Below, in pieces: positions 19,094 through 29,482 of a stretch of 40,247 nucleotides of DNA (its first letter is position 1; every line of letters starts with the position of its first letter). The notes below the pieces were generated by a model. It saw only the letters and a program-made list of their open reading frames with translations. It was not told where the DNA came from and made no database searches. Source of the stretch: Tannerella sp. (GTDB lineage Bacteria > Bacteroidota > Bacteroidia > Bacteroidales > Tannerellaceae); NCBI GenBank assembly GCA_031267935.1, contig JAIRYD010000216.1:1-40247 (forward strand), read 5' to 3'. A program made the position numbers and the translations under genes.

Positions 19094-19100
19094 GCAGGCG

Positions 19101-19607
19101 TCAGTTTTTGGCTGTTTCCGATTCGACTTCTTCAAGCAGTTTTTCGATGAGCGCCTGCTGGCTTTCGTGATGTTCGAGCTGCCTGTGCAGGATCTTTTCC
19201 GCGATGTTCACCGAGAGCATTGCCGCCTGCCGGCTGATGTCGGCGAGCGCTTTTCGTTTTTCGGTTTCGATGCGGCTTACGGCTTCGGCCAGCTGCTTTT
19301 TCGTTTCGGCGGCAGCCTGTTCCTTTGCTTCGCGTACGAGGCGGTTGCCGTCGTCGGCTGCTTTTTTCAGAATTTCGGACTGGCGGTTCTGCGCTTCCTT
19401 GAGGATGGCATCCGACTGTTCGCGGATCTGTTCGAGCCGTCTGTTGGCCTCGTCTGCCGTATCGAGCGAACGGCGGATATATTCGTTCCGTTCGTCCACC
19501 ATTCGCGTGATGACGGGGAAACCGAATTTAGCCAGCACTCCGAAGACGATGCCGAACGAGAGCAGCATCCAGAACAGCAATCCAAATTCCGGCGTTAATA
19601 ACCACAT
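19101..19607 (-). CDS. atpF: F1F0 ATP synthase b subunit
   Basis: Single N-terminal TM 'FGLLFWMLLSFGIVFGVLAKFGFPVI' followed by a long charged coiled coil; operon context. Confidence 0.93.
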   Translation of the reverse strand: MWLLTPEFGLLFWMLLSFGIVFGVLAKFGFPVITRMVDERNEYIRRSLDTADEANRRLEQIREQSDAILKEAQNRQSEILKKAADDGNRLVREAKEQAAAETKKQLAEAVSRIETEKRKALADISRQAAMLSVNIAEKILHRQLEHHESQQALIEKLLEEVESETAKN

Positions 19608-19622
19608 GTTGCTGCTTTTTCG

Positions 19623-19871
19623 TTAAAGCGCCAGAAAACAGATGACAATCGCAAACAGGGCGGCGCCTTCTATCAGCGCTGCGCCGATGATCATCGACAT
19701 GCGTATGTCGCTGACTGCTTCGGGCTGACGGCCGATGGCTTCCATCGCGCTCGCTCCTATTTTACCGATTCCAATACCTGCGCCGATCACGGCCAGTCCT
19801 GCGCCGATCGCTGCTCCTACCGCGTCGAAACTCGTAGCTGCGGCTTGCAATAAAACATTTAACACTTCCAT
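19623..19871 (-). CDS. atpE: F1F0 ATP synthase c subunit
   Basis: 82 aa. Two TM helices with 'GAGIGIGKIGASAMEAIGRQPEA' loop and 'GAALIEGAALFAIVICFL'. Confidence 0.95.
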   Translation of the reverse strand: MEVLNVLLQAAATSFDAVGAAIGAGLAVIGAGIGIGKIGASAMEAIGRQPEAVSDIRMSMIIGAALIEGAALFAIVICFLAL

Positions 19872-19894
19872 AATTCATTCGTTTTAAACTGTTA

Positions 19895-20992
19895 TTATTT
19901 TTGATGTAATTTGATTCTTTCTTTTTTCACGTGTGCCTCCGGTCGCGAAAGTCCGATGAAAACGGCCGAAAGGATGGTGAAGACGTAGGCCTGAATGTAG
20001 GCGACCAGCAGTTCGAGGCAGTTCATGAACACGGCCATCACCACGGAGAGGCACGTCATGCCGACATTCATAGCTGCGCCCATTTTCACCGTAATGAAAA
20101 TCAGCGTCATCAGCGCCAGTATGATGGCATGGCCTGCCGTCATGTTGGCAAACAGACGGATCATCAGGGCGAAGGGTTTCGAGAGGACGCCCACGATTTC
20201 GATCAGCGGCATCAGCGGCGCCGGGGCTTTCATCCACATCGGCACATCGGGCCAGAAGACTTCCTTCCAGTATTCCCTGTTGCCAAACAGATTGATGGCA
20301 ATCATGGTGCACATTGCCAGCACGAGCGTGACCGCAATATTGCCCGTCGTGTTGGCGCCTCCCGGAAAGACGGGAAGCAGGCCCATGAGATTGTTGATCA
20401 GGATGAAGAAGAATGCCGTCAGGAGGTAGGGCGAATAGCGCGCATAGTCCTTGCCGATGCTTTTGCGAATCACGTCTTCCTCGATGTTCATCACAAGCAT
20501 TTCGACCGCGCCGACGAATCCGCCCGGCACGGCATGCCGGGGATGGCGTCCGTACCAGCCTGCTACGGAAAGGAAAAGGGCGAGCATGAGGATCGAATTG
20601 AACACGAGCGCGAAGGCGGTCTTCGTCAGCGAGAGGTCCAGCGGGCGCACTTCTTCGCCTGCCGCATTGCGTTCGACCACCTTGTTTTCGTAGCGGCCGT
20701 GGCCGGCGATATAGAAGCCTTCGTGCGTCCGGCCGTGTGCGATGTGCGACGACGTGAATACGTGCAGGCCGCTGTTTTGCGAATAGACAATCACCGGCAG
20801 GTATATCGAGATGTGACGGTCGCCGACGGTCGTCACGTGCCACCAGTAGCTGTCCTGCAGATGTTCGAAAATGATGGCTTTGGAATCTATTTCTCCGCCT
20901 TCCGTTTCTGCGGCAAAGGCGTGCGCGGAAACGGCCAGGACAGCCATTGCCCATATCCAGCGCAGTTTACTCTTTCCCGGTCTGTTCTTCAT
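19895..20992 (-). CDS. atpB: F1F0 ATP synthase a subunit
   Basis: 'KPFALMIRLFANMTAGHAIILALM' conserved Arg helix. Start chosen at 20992 (MKNRPGKSKL, signal-like N-terminus); the ORF track extends to 21061. Confidence 0.92.
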   Translation of the reverse strand: MKNRPGKSKLRWIWAMAVLAVSAHAFAAETEGGEIDSKAIIFEHLQDSYWWHVTTVGDRHISIYLPVIVYSQNSGLHVFTSSHIAHGRTHEGFYIAGHGRYENKVVERNAAGEEVRPLDLSLTKTAFALVFNSILMLALFLSVAGWYGRHPRHAVPGGFVGAVEMLVMNIEEDVIRKSIGKDYARYSPYLLTAFFFILINNLMGLLPVFPGGANTTGNIAVTLVLAMCTMIAINLFGNREYWKEVFWPDVPMWMKAPAPLMPLIEIVGVLSKPFALMIRLFANMTAGHAIILALMTLIFITVKMGAAMNVGMTCLSVVMAVFMNCLELLVAYIQAYVFTILSAVFIGLSRPEAHVKKERIKLHQK

Positions 20993-21428
20993 TTTCTTTT
21001 TCTTTTTCCCTGTTTTTAATCTGCGTGATTTTGTGGTAGTGTTCCATGTTGTAGAAAACAAACATTTTCAGTGCGAGAAACCAGATGTAGTAGATCCCGA
21101 ATACGAGCACGAACGTATTCTTCTGCACACCTACGAAAACGATGTAGCAGACGAGGGCTGCGATGGAGGTAATGAATTGCGACGCGCTGAGCAGCATCAT
21201 CCTTGCCAGCGCCCGTCCGATGTGGATCCGCTCGACGCGGAAATGCGACAGCGCCCACAGCAGGCTCAGCGCCAGAAGCACGAAATAGCACGGAATGAAA
21301 ATCGTATAGGGCGTGTAATACTGGGGGAGGAAGAAGTAGAGCGCCGTTTCTTCCACGATTCCGAACAGTACGGTGCCGGCCAGCACAATCCGGTTCACGT
21401 CTTTGCGTCTGTATACTTTTTCTTTCAT
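20967..21428 (-). CDS. Small multi-TM protein in the ATP synthase operon (AtpI-like position)
   Basis: 153 aa, about 4 predicted TM segments, lies between atpC and atpB and overlaps the atpB start. Confidence 0.7.
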   Translation of the reverse strand: MKEKVYRRKDVNRIVLAGTVLFGIVEETALYFFLPQYYTPYTIFIPCYFVLLALSLLWALSHFRVERIHIGRALARMMLLSASQFITSIAALVCYIVFVGVQKNTFVLVFGIYYIWFLALKMFVFYNMEHYHKITQIKNREKEKENEEQTGKE

Positions 21429-21718
21429 GTTTCGGCCGGTTTTGCGGTTTGACGTCCGGTCGGGTCTTCTTCCACGCAGACCGTGACGCGGTTGTTGTCG
21501 ACCTCCACGAATCCGCTCCGGATGGAAACGGTTTGCGGCGCATGCGGCGCGGTGCAGTAGGCGATTACTCCTGCTTTGAGTGCGGCAATGATGGGGGCGT
21601 GAGACGGATATACGGCAAAACTGCCTGCGGCGCCCGGAAAGGTGACCGACAGGATGCGGCCGTCGTAGATCACGGCCGTGGGCGAGAGGATGGTCATCTG
21701 CAGTTCGTTTTTTGCCAT
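21425..21718 (-). CDS. atpC: F1F0 ATP synthase epsilon subunit (short, beta-sandwich domain only)
   Basis: 97 aa. 'MTILSPTAVIYDGRILSVTFPGAAGSFAVYPSHAPIIAALKAG' then 'IRSGFVEVDNNRVTVCVE'. Confidence 0.92.
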   Translation of the reverse strand: MAKNELQMTILSPTAVIYDGRILSVTFPGAAGSFAVYPSHAPIIAALKAGVIAYCTAPHAPQTVSIRSGFVEVDNNRVTVCVEEDPTGRQTAKPAET

Positions 21719-21742
21719 TTGTCCTGTTTTTTGCGGGATTGT

Positions 21743-23299
<1,557 letters not shown>

Positions 23300-23362
23300 T
23301 TAAATCATGTTTTGCGCGGGGATAACCGACCCTTTCGCGCATTCCGTCTTTTTTTTGACGTG

Positions 23363-23370
23363 CAAATTTA
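23363..23370 (-). promoter_or_regulatory. Candidate -7 element (TAAATTTG) for the atpD operon
   Basis: Plus-strand CAAATTTA, about 80 bp upstream of the atpD start; no clear -33 element seen. Confidence 0.4.
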
Positions 23371-23429
23371 AAGAATCATTTCTTTCGATGTTCGGAAATA
23401 GAGATAAAAAAAACTAAAACATGGCAAAT

Positions 23430-24206
23430 TTACGCATCGCAGGCTTCATATCTGTCCAGCATTTGACGGATTTGTTCCGGCGAATTGAACATCATGGCGT
23501 CGATAATCGACAGTCCGGGTTCGAAATATCCCGATTCGCGCCCCTGCGGATAAGGCGTCGGCACAGCCTGGTGAAACACCAGTTTTATTCCCGCCCGGCG
23601 ATATTTGGACGCGTCGAAAAAACGCATGCCGCCCGGCGAATTCCAGTATTCGCGGTATCCCGTCGCCAGGCAGATGTTCAGCGCCCATTCGTCCGGAGCC
23701 GAAGGAGGAGTTATCGGCAGATTTGTTTCCGAAAAGACGGAGGCGCGAAAGGGAATGTGCAGGTATGCGCAGACGGCCTGCAGCGCATTGAAGTTCAGAC
23801 GCACAATGCTGTCGGTTTTTTCGTCGAAGGCGGCGCGCACCACTTCCGTCGTCCGGTGGTAAAAAGGCGCCTTTTTTCTGTAATGCTGTAATTGAGCAAG
23901 AATCCTGTCCTGCCAGTTTTCGCGGTTGTTGATCGCGACGTCCTTGATTTTAATTTTCATGGAATGTCCGCACAGAGGAACCCGGATATACATCCAGCCA
24001 TCGTCCGGTTTTAAAATACGGTTGCGCGCGATCCAGCCGTGCCGGACAAACTGCACCGTATCAAAAAGCACAAACTCGTCCGTATGCTTTATCAGGCCGA
24101 TATAACCCGGATACGGAAAAAAATAAGGCTGCATGATGGCGATTCTTTTATTTTCCCTTTGCCGCGTTTCCGGCATGGCCGGTTCGGAAATATTTTTCAT
24201 ATACAT
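23430..24206 (-). CDS. WbqC-like family protein
   Basis: 'RIAIMQPYFFPYPGYIGLIKHTDEFVLFDTVQFVRHGWIARNRIL' N-terminal WbqC signature. Start placed at 24206 (or 24200) because a -7 element overlaps the 5' end of the longer ORF. Confidence 0.87.
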   Translation of the reverse strand: MYMKNISEPAMPETRQRENKRIAIMQPYFFPYPGYIGLIKHTDEFVLFDTVQFVRHGWIARNRILKPDDGWMYIRVPLCGHSMKIKIKDVAINNRENWQDRILAQLQHYRKKAPFYHRTTEVVRAAFDEKTDSIVRLNFNALQAVCAYLHIPFRASVFSETNLPITPPSAPDEWALNICLATGYREYWNSPGGMRFFDASKYRRAGIKLVFHQAVPTPYPQGRESGYFEPGLSIIDAMMFNSPEQIRQMLDRYEACDA

Positions 24207-24223
24207 TATATAATAGTGCCCGG

Positions 24224-24231
24224 CAAATTTA
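24224..24231 (-). promoter_or_regulatory. Candidate -7 element (TAAATTTG) for the WbqC-like gene
   Basis: Plus-strand CAAATTTA just upstream of the preferred start. Confidence 0.45.
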
Positions 24232-24245
24232 TGCAATAAAATTGA

Positions 24246-24410
24246 ATATAAAGGAAAGATAATTGCAATGTACCCGTAATCGGATGAGAGGATACGCTCG
24301 CCGTGTCATTGCGACTGCGAGGAACGAACTGCGAGGTACGAAGCAGAATCCAGGCTGCACGATGTATGGATTGCTTCGTGCCTCACAATGACGGGTTTGG
24401 CCGAAGGTTT
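24246..24410. repeat. Intergenic dispersed repeat ('cattgcgactgcgaggaac ... ggattgcttcgtgcctcacaatgacg') with an imperfect inverted-repeat structure
   Basis: CATTGCGACTGCGAGG..ACGAA versus TTCGTGCCTCACAATG are reverse-complementary ends. The minus translation 'RHCEARSNP' is a well-known product of such dispersed repeats. Confidence 0.7.
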
Positions 24411-24639
24411 TCTGCCGTGTACGCAGTCCTGTTCGTGATTTCCTCCTGTCTGTTTTTTTTGAATATACAAACTTGCTAAGACGCAACGGAGTGGAGCGGA
24501 TGCTTTTACCGGGATATGCACCTTGTTCCGGCAAAACATTCAATAGCACCTCAAAAAAAGAATTGACCCAAAAATACGCGGGATGCCGCCCGAAGATAAG
24601 CCGTACGAAAGAAAGCGGACATTTGACTTTCACTCGTCG

Positions 24640-24669
24640 CCGCCGGCAAACGCAGATCTGCGCCGGCGG
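24640..24669. repeat. Strong palindrome CCGCCGGC-aaac-GCAGA/TCTGCGCCGGCGG
   Basis: Contains the perfect 12-bp palindrome CGCAGATCTGCG; the flanks pair with a 4-nt bulge. Confidence 0.75.
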
Positions 24670-24774
24670 ACGTCAATCGTTGCCGGCGAAGCGTTTTTTG
24701 CAACCAAACAAGTTTCGTTCATATATCTTTTGATGTGAAATTGCGACTAATATTATCATTCTGCATGATTTTTC

Positions 24775-24805
24775 TTGCACAATTGAAAACGATTGTATAT
24801 CTTTG
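24775..24805 (+). promoter_or_regulatory. Candidate promoter for the second SusC
   Basis: TTG (24775-24777), 20 bp spacer, then TATCTTTG (24798-24805) matching TAnnTTTG; ATG at 24845. Confidence 0.6.
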
Positions 24806-24844
24806 GCGCTCGAATCACAAATATTAACATGTAATTTATTATTT

Positions 24845-27800
24845 ATGGCAAAAAGTTGTTTACGCAGAATGACGGGCATTATGTGTTTATGCCTGATTAT
24901 TAAAATGTTATGGGGGGGGGCGTTGCTTGCGCAAAATACTGTCCGCTTAGGGGGTACGGTGTACGATGAGCTTCGCGAACCGCTCGTGGGAGCAAACGTC
25001 GTTGTATCCGGAACGACGCAGGGCGCGGTGACCGACATCGACGGACATTTTTCGCTGACGGTTGCCGAGGGCAGCAGTCTGCAGATTTCGATGGTCGGAT
25101 TCGAAACCCTCACGATAAGGGCATGGTCCGGCGAGCGGGATATTGAGATGCATGAGATGACGCAGATGATGGACGAAGTAGTCGTAACCGGCTATGGCGT
25201 GATGCGAAAAGCGGCCTTTACCGGCGCGGCGCAGGTCGTGGGTTCCGATGAAATGACGAAAAGAGTGGATGCCAACTTCCTGAAATCGCTGGAGGGTTCG
25301 GTGGCCGGATTGCAGGTGAACAACGGCACGGGTCAACCGGGCGCGTTCGCCTCGACCACGATCCGCGGACGGGGATCGGCAAACTCCGGGACGGAGCCGC
25401 TCTTCGTCGTCGACGGCGTGCCTCTCTACACGGACCAGATGGGCGGCTGGAGCGGCATGGAAGTCAGTCCGATGGCAAATATAAATCCGAACGACATCGA
25501 GAGCGTCACGGTATTGAAGGATGCCACGGCTACGGCCATCTACGGCGCGCGGGCGGCCAACGGCGTGATCGTCATCTCCACGAAAAAAGGAAAACAGGGA
25601 AAGACGCGCTTCAATTTCAGCGCCAAATACGGACAGACGTTCGTGGCGCAGGTCGATCCCGAATACCGGATGGTGAATCTTGACAAGTACAAGGAAGTAT
25701 GGACGGACGCCTACATCAATTCGGGCGATGCCTCCAGCCGCGACGAAGCTTATGCGATGCTTAAACAGAACGCCCTGGACTGGTACAACACGGATATCGA
25801 CGCCGTGGAAAGCGTGGACTGGCTGGATCAGGTGCTGCGAAACGGCCGGATACAGGAGTACAACATCGACCTGCAGGGAGGAAACGAAAGTCTTCGCCAT
25901 TTTGCCAGCCTGGGATTTTACGAAAACGAGGGCGTACTGATCGGTTCGGGGCTGAAACGTTACACGGGACGCCTGAATCTCGACGGTGAATCGGGACGGA
26001 TCGGGTATGGCATTTCCATCAACGCCGGTCTTTCGGACATCGACAATATTCCGAATACGAGTTCGTACACGCATCCGATCGTGATGGTATACGATACGCG
26101 TCCTTTTCAGCAGGTCTACAATCCCGACGGATCTTACGCCATGGTGAGAGACGGTTTCTACAATCCGGTCGCACTCTACGACGACGAAAAGGGCGACATC
26201 TACAATCAGAAAACCATTACCGCCATCATCAATCCCTACTTCAGCTATAAGATCATGGACGGGCTGGCGTGGAAAACCAATGCGGGAATAAGCGTGATCG
26301 ACATCAGTGAATTTTATTTCAGCGGGTCGAACAATCCCAGCTGGTGGGACAACGGACTGAACGGCGAACGCGTCCAGAACCGCGCCACCGTCTACAACAT
26401 TACGAATACGCTGAACTACAACCGCACGTTCAAGAATGTACACAGCCTGCACGTCATGCTGGGACAGGAAGCCCAGAGAACGGCACGCAGCGGTATCTAC
26501 GTGGCGGCAACCAACTATCCGTCGGACGTGGTCAACGAACTGGTCAACGCCTCCACGCCGGTGACGACCGAATCTACCAGCAGGGCCAGCACGCTCGCCT
26601 CGTTCTTTGCCAACGGCGAGTACAATTACGACAACAAATATTACGGTTCGGCCTCCTTCCGCTACGACGCTTCGTCGCGGTTCGGGACAAACCACCGCTG
26701 GGCGCCGTTCTGGTCGGCAGGCGCCAAGTACCGCCTGACGCAGGAAGCGTTTATGGAAGGCGCGAAAGACTGGCTGACCGATCTCACGATCCGCGGCAGC
26801 TACGGTACGGTGGGCAATCAGGACATCGTCCGCGCATACTATCCCTACATGGGACTGTATGAATTCGGATACTCCTACCATTCAAACCCCGGCGCCGTGC
26901 CCACGCAGATCTATTCGCCCGATCTGAAATGGGAAACGGTCAAGAAGGCGGACATCGGATTCAATGCCGTGCTCTTCAGCCGTCTGTCGCTGGAGATGGA
27001 CTTCTATAACCAGCGCACGTCGGATATGATATTCGAAGTGCCGCTTTCCTACACCACAGGCTTCGCCAGCGTCATGCAGAACATCGGCGAAATGGAAAAC
27101 CGCGGATTTGAATTTCTGGTCAATGCCACGCTGATACAAAACAAAAACCTTACCTGGAGCGCACGCGTGAGCGGCACCGTCAACCGCAATAAAATCACCG
27201 CCCTGGCAACCGACAAACCCATCGAAGGCACATGGTATATCCGCAAAGTCGGAGAGGCATACAACACGTTCTATCTGCCGGTATATGCCGGCGTCGACCC
27301 ACAAACGGGCGAAGCCCTTTTCTACAAAAAAGCCGGAAGTACGGAAACGACTACCACCATCAACGAAGCCGAACAGCAGATTGTCGGTTCGGCCGATCCG
27401 AAATTCTACGGCGGCATCGGCACGAGCATCTCCTACAAGGGTTTCGACTTTTCGCTCGACGGGAGCTTTTCGCTGGGAAACAAAGTGTTCAATCGCGGAC
27501 TGGCCTTCGACCTGATGTGTGGCGACTATGAACTGGGACCCGTCGCGGAATATGTGTATAAAAACAGATGGCGCGAACCGGGACAAATCACCGACGTGCC
27601 CAAATTTATTGCAGGCGGAAACTCGGACGTGACAAGATATTCTACCCGCCTGCTGCTTAACGCCTCGCACTTCCGCATGAAAGCCATCAACGTCGGATAC
27701 ACCCTGCCTCGCTCGGTCACGAAAGCGCTGACGGTCGACAACCTGCGCGTCTTCGGCACGATCGACAACCTGTTCGTCATCACCGCGTCCGATTTCATCG

Positions 27801-27892
27801 GCTTCGACCCGCAGGCGCTCGAAGACGGTTTCCAGATGTGGACGTATCCGATTCCCACCAGCGTATTGTTCGGCGTCAATGTATCATTCTAA
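24845..27892 (+). CDS. SusC/RagA-type TonB-linked outer membrane protein (no STN domain)
   Basis: 'LGGTVYDELREPLVGANVVVSGTTQGAVTDIDGHFSLTV', 'MDEVVVTGYGVMRKAAFTGA', 'LKDATATAIYGARAANGVIVISTKKGK' and C-terminal 'VLFGVNVSF'. ATG at 24845 preferred over the ORF-track 24803. Confidence 0.96.
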   Translation: MAKSCLRRMTGIMCLCLIIKMLWGGALLAQNTVRLGGTVYDELREPLVGANVVVSGTTQGAVTDIDGHFSLTVAEGSSLQISMVGFETLTIRAWSGERDIEMHEMTQMMDEVVVTGYGVMRKAAFTGAAQVVGSDEMTKRVDANFLKSLEGSVAGLQVNNGTGQPGAFASTTIRGRGSANSGTEPLFVVDGVPLYTDQMGGWSGMEVSPMANINPNDIESVTVLKDATATAIYGARAANGVIVISTKKGKQGKTRFNFSAKYGQTFVAQVDPEYRMVNLDKYKEVWTDAYINSGDASSRDEAYAMLKQNALDWYNTDIDAVESVDWLDQVLRNGRIQEYNIDLQGGNESLRHFASLGFYENEGVLIGSGLKRYTGRLNLDGESGRIGYGISINAGLSDIDNIPNTSSYTHPIVMVYDTRPFQQVYNPDGSYAMVRDGFYNPVALYDDEKGDIYNQKTITAIINPYFSYKIMDGLAWKTNAGISVIDISEFYFSGSNNPSWWDNGLNGERVQNRATVYNITNTLNYNRTFKNVHSLHVMLGQEAQRTARSGIYVAATNYPSDVVNELVNASTPVTTESTSRASTLASFFANGEYNYDNKYYGSASFRYDASSRFGTNHRWAPFWSAGAKYRLTQEAFMEGAKDWLTDLTIRGSYGTVGNQDIVRAYYPYMGLYEFGYSYHSNPGAVPTQIYSPDLKWETVKKADIGFNAVLFSRLSLEMDFYNQRTSDMIFEVPLSYTTGFASVMQNIGEMENRGFEFLVNATLIQNKNLTWSARVSGTVNRNKITALATDKPIEGTWYIRKVGEAYNTFYLPVYAGVDPQTGEALFYKKAGSTETTTTINEAEQQIVGSADPKFYGGIGTSISYKGFDFSLDGSFSLGNKVFNRGLAFDLMCGDYELGPVAEYVYKNRWREPGQITDVPKFIAGGNSDVTRYSTRLLLNASHFRMKAINVGYTLPRSVTKALTVDNLRVFGTIDNLFVITASDFIGFDPQALEDGFQMWTYPIPTSVLFGVNVSF
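24912..24920 (+). repeat. G9 homopolymer in the signal-peptide region of the second SusC
   Basis: 'atgttatGGGGGGGGGcgttgcttgcg' encodes M-L-W-G-G-A-L-L-A; in frame at nine Gs. Confidence 0.95.
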
Positions 27893-27937
27893 ATAATTGA
27901 AACTATGAAACAGATAATTAATAAAACAACAGTACGG

Positions 27938-29329
27938 ATGAAAAAAATATATTTATCCATTCTCTGCATGGCAGGAATGACGCTTGCCTCGTGCGACGGC
28001 TTCCTGACGGAACTGCCCACCGACGCCGTGGCCGACGAAGAAGCGTTCAGCTCGGCAAAAGATTTCTCGAACAACCTGAACGGCGTGTACAACAGACTGG
28101 GTTCCTACCGTTTCTACGGACGAAACGTCGTCTGCCTCGGCGATGCGGCAAGCGACGTGGCCTATCACGACGCCAAATCGGGCAATTATCTCACTCTCGC
28201 CACCTGGCAGGTACAGGCTACCGATGCGATTTTGCTGGACATGTGGGAATATGGCTACAAAGTCATCAACAACGCGGCAAAAATCATCAGGGCAGGCGAA
28301 GAAGCCGATTTCCCCGAATCGGAAATGGCGACCGTCCACGGGTGCATGGCGCAGGCTTACGGCTTGAAGGCGCTGGCGGCTTTTGCGTTGACAACCATTT
28401 ATGCCCTGCCCTATTCCGAGACCAACAGGAGTACGCCCGGGATCGTCAACATCACCGAGCCGGTCGAAGCCTTCCAGCAGGTAAGCCGCTCGACGCTGAA
28501 TGATAACTACAGCCTCATCCTCTCCGACATCGCACGGGCGAAAGAATATTTCGCACGGGAAGACGTGGACATACCCGGATACTTCTATATCAATCCGGTG
28601 GCGCTGGAGGCCCTCGAAGCAAAGGTCAAACTCTACATGCAGGACTATGCCGGCGCCATCACGGCCGCCACGGCCGCCCTCGAAGCGCGTGAAAGCAGCC
28701 TCGTCGCCAGCCCCGAAGCATACAGAGCCATGTATACGAACAATACCGTTACGCCGGAAGATATTTTCGTGATCGCAAAATCGGCTACCGACAATCCGGG
28801 CGCCAACTCGCTGGGAACGATGTATCCCTTCTACGGACTTCACATGTCCGAAGAAGTCCTGGCGGAATATGCCGGAACGGACATCCGCACCGCGCTGCTC
28901 CACGTCGACGACGGCGGGAAATATAGCGGCACGAGCGAAGGTGCGGATGCGCACAACGTCCCTGTACTGCGTCTGCCCGAACTGTATCTTACGCTGGCGG
29001 AGGCCTGCGCCGAACAGGGCGATTATGCCCGGGCAAAAGAAAACCTGCTCGTCCTTGCCACCGCGCGCGATCCCGAACTGGACCCGGCCTCCATTCCCGA
29101 AAACGCAGCCATCAGAGAGACCATCCGTCAGGCGCGAAAACTGGAACTCATCCAGGAAGGACATCGCTATTTCGATGCCCGGCGATGGGAAATAAGAATA
29201 GACGTGGCACGGGGACGGTTCACCGGTTTCGACCCCTCACTCTTCGCGTATCCCATTCCGCAGACCGAAGTAAACGCCGGATACGGCGTCGTGCAGACGG
29301 AGGGCTGGGAACGGGCGCTGCCCAAATAA
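27938..29329 (+). CDS. RagB/SusD family nutrient-uptake outer membrane lipoprotein
   Basis: Lipobox 'MTLASCDGFLTELPTDAV'; 'AQAYGLKALAAFALTTIYALPYSE' and 'IRQARKLELIQEGHRYFDARRW'. The ORF track starts at 27905; MKKIYLS at 27938 preferred. Confidence 0.93.
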   Translation: MKKIYLSILCMAGMTLASCDGFLTELPTDAVADEEAFSSAKDFSNNLNGVYNRLGSYRFYGRNVVCLGDAASDVAYHDAKSGNYLTLATWQVQATDAILLDMWEYGYKVINNAAKIIRAGEEADFPESEMATVHGCMAQAYGLKALAAFALTTIYALPYSETNRSTPGIVNITEPVEAFQQVSRSTLNDNYSLILSDIARAKEYFAREDVDIPGYFYINPVALEALEAKVKLYMQDYAGAITAATAALEARESSLVASPEAYRAMYTNNTVTPEDIFVIAKSATDNPGANSLGTMYPFYGLHMSEEVLAEYAGTDIRTALLHVDDGGKYSGTSEGADAHNVPVLRLPELYLTLAEACAEQGDYARAKENLLVLATARDPELDPASIPENAAIRETIRQARKLELIQEGHRYFDARRWEIRIDVARGRFTGFDPSLFAYPIPQTEVNAGYGVVQTEGWERALPK

Positions 29330-29337
29330 CAACAGGG

Positions 29338-29454
29338 AATCTCTAAAAACTCCGGATTCAAGGCTTGCGAGGAACTAAAAGCGGAGTTTACTAATCGTAA
29401 ATGAGCATTTTAGCGACGAAGCGTAACGCAGAAGTCGGAGTTTTTTAGAGGTTC
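29338..29454. mobile_element. MITE-like intergenic element, full-length copy (about 117 bp)
   Basis: Terminal inverted repeats GAAtCTCTAAAAACTCCGgaTTC / GAAgtCGGAGTTTTTTAGAGgTTC, with no coding capacity. Confidence 0.7.
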
Positions 29455-29482
29455 ACAACATACATTAAAAACGATTATTATA

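Noticed and set aside
24229-24633. 134-aa minus ORF containing RHCEARSNP
   Set aside because: Spurious translation of an intergenic repeat; no domain.
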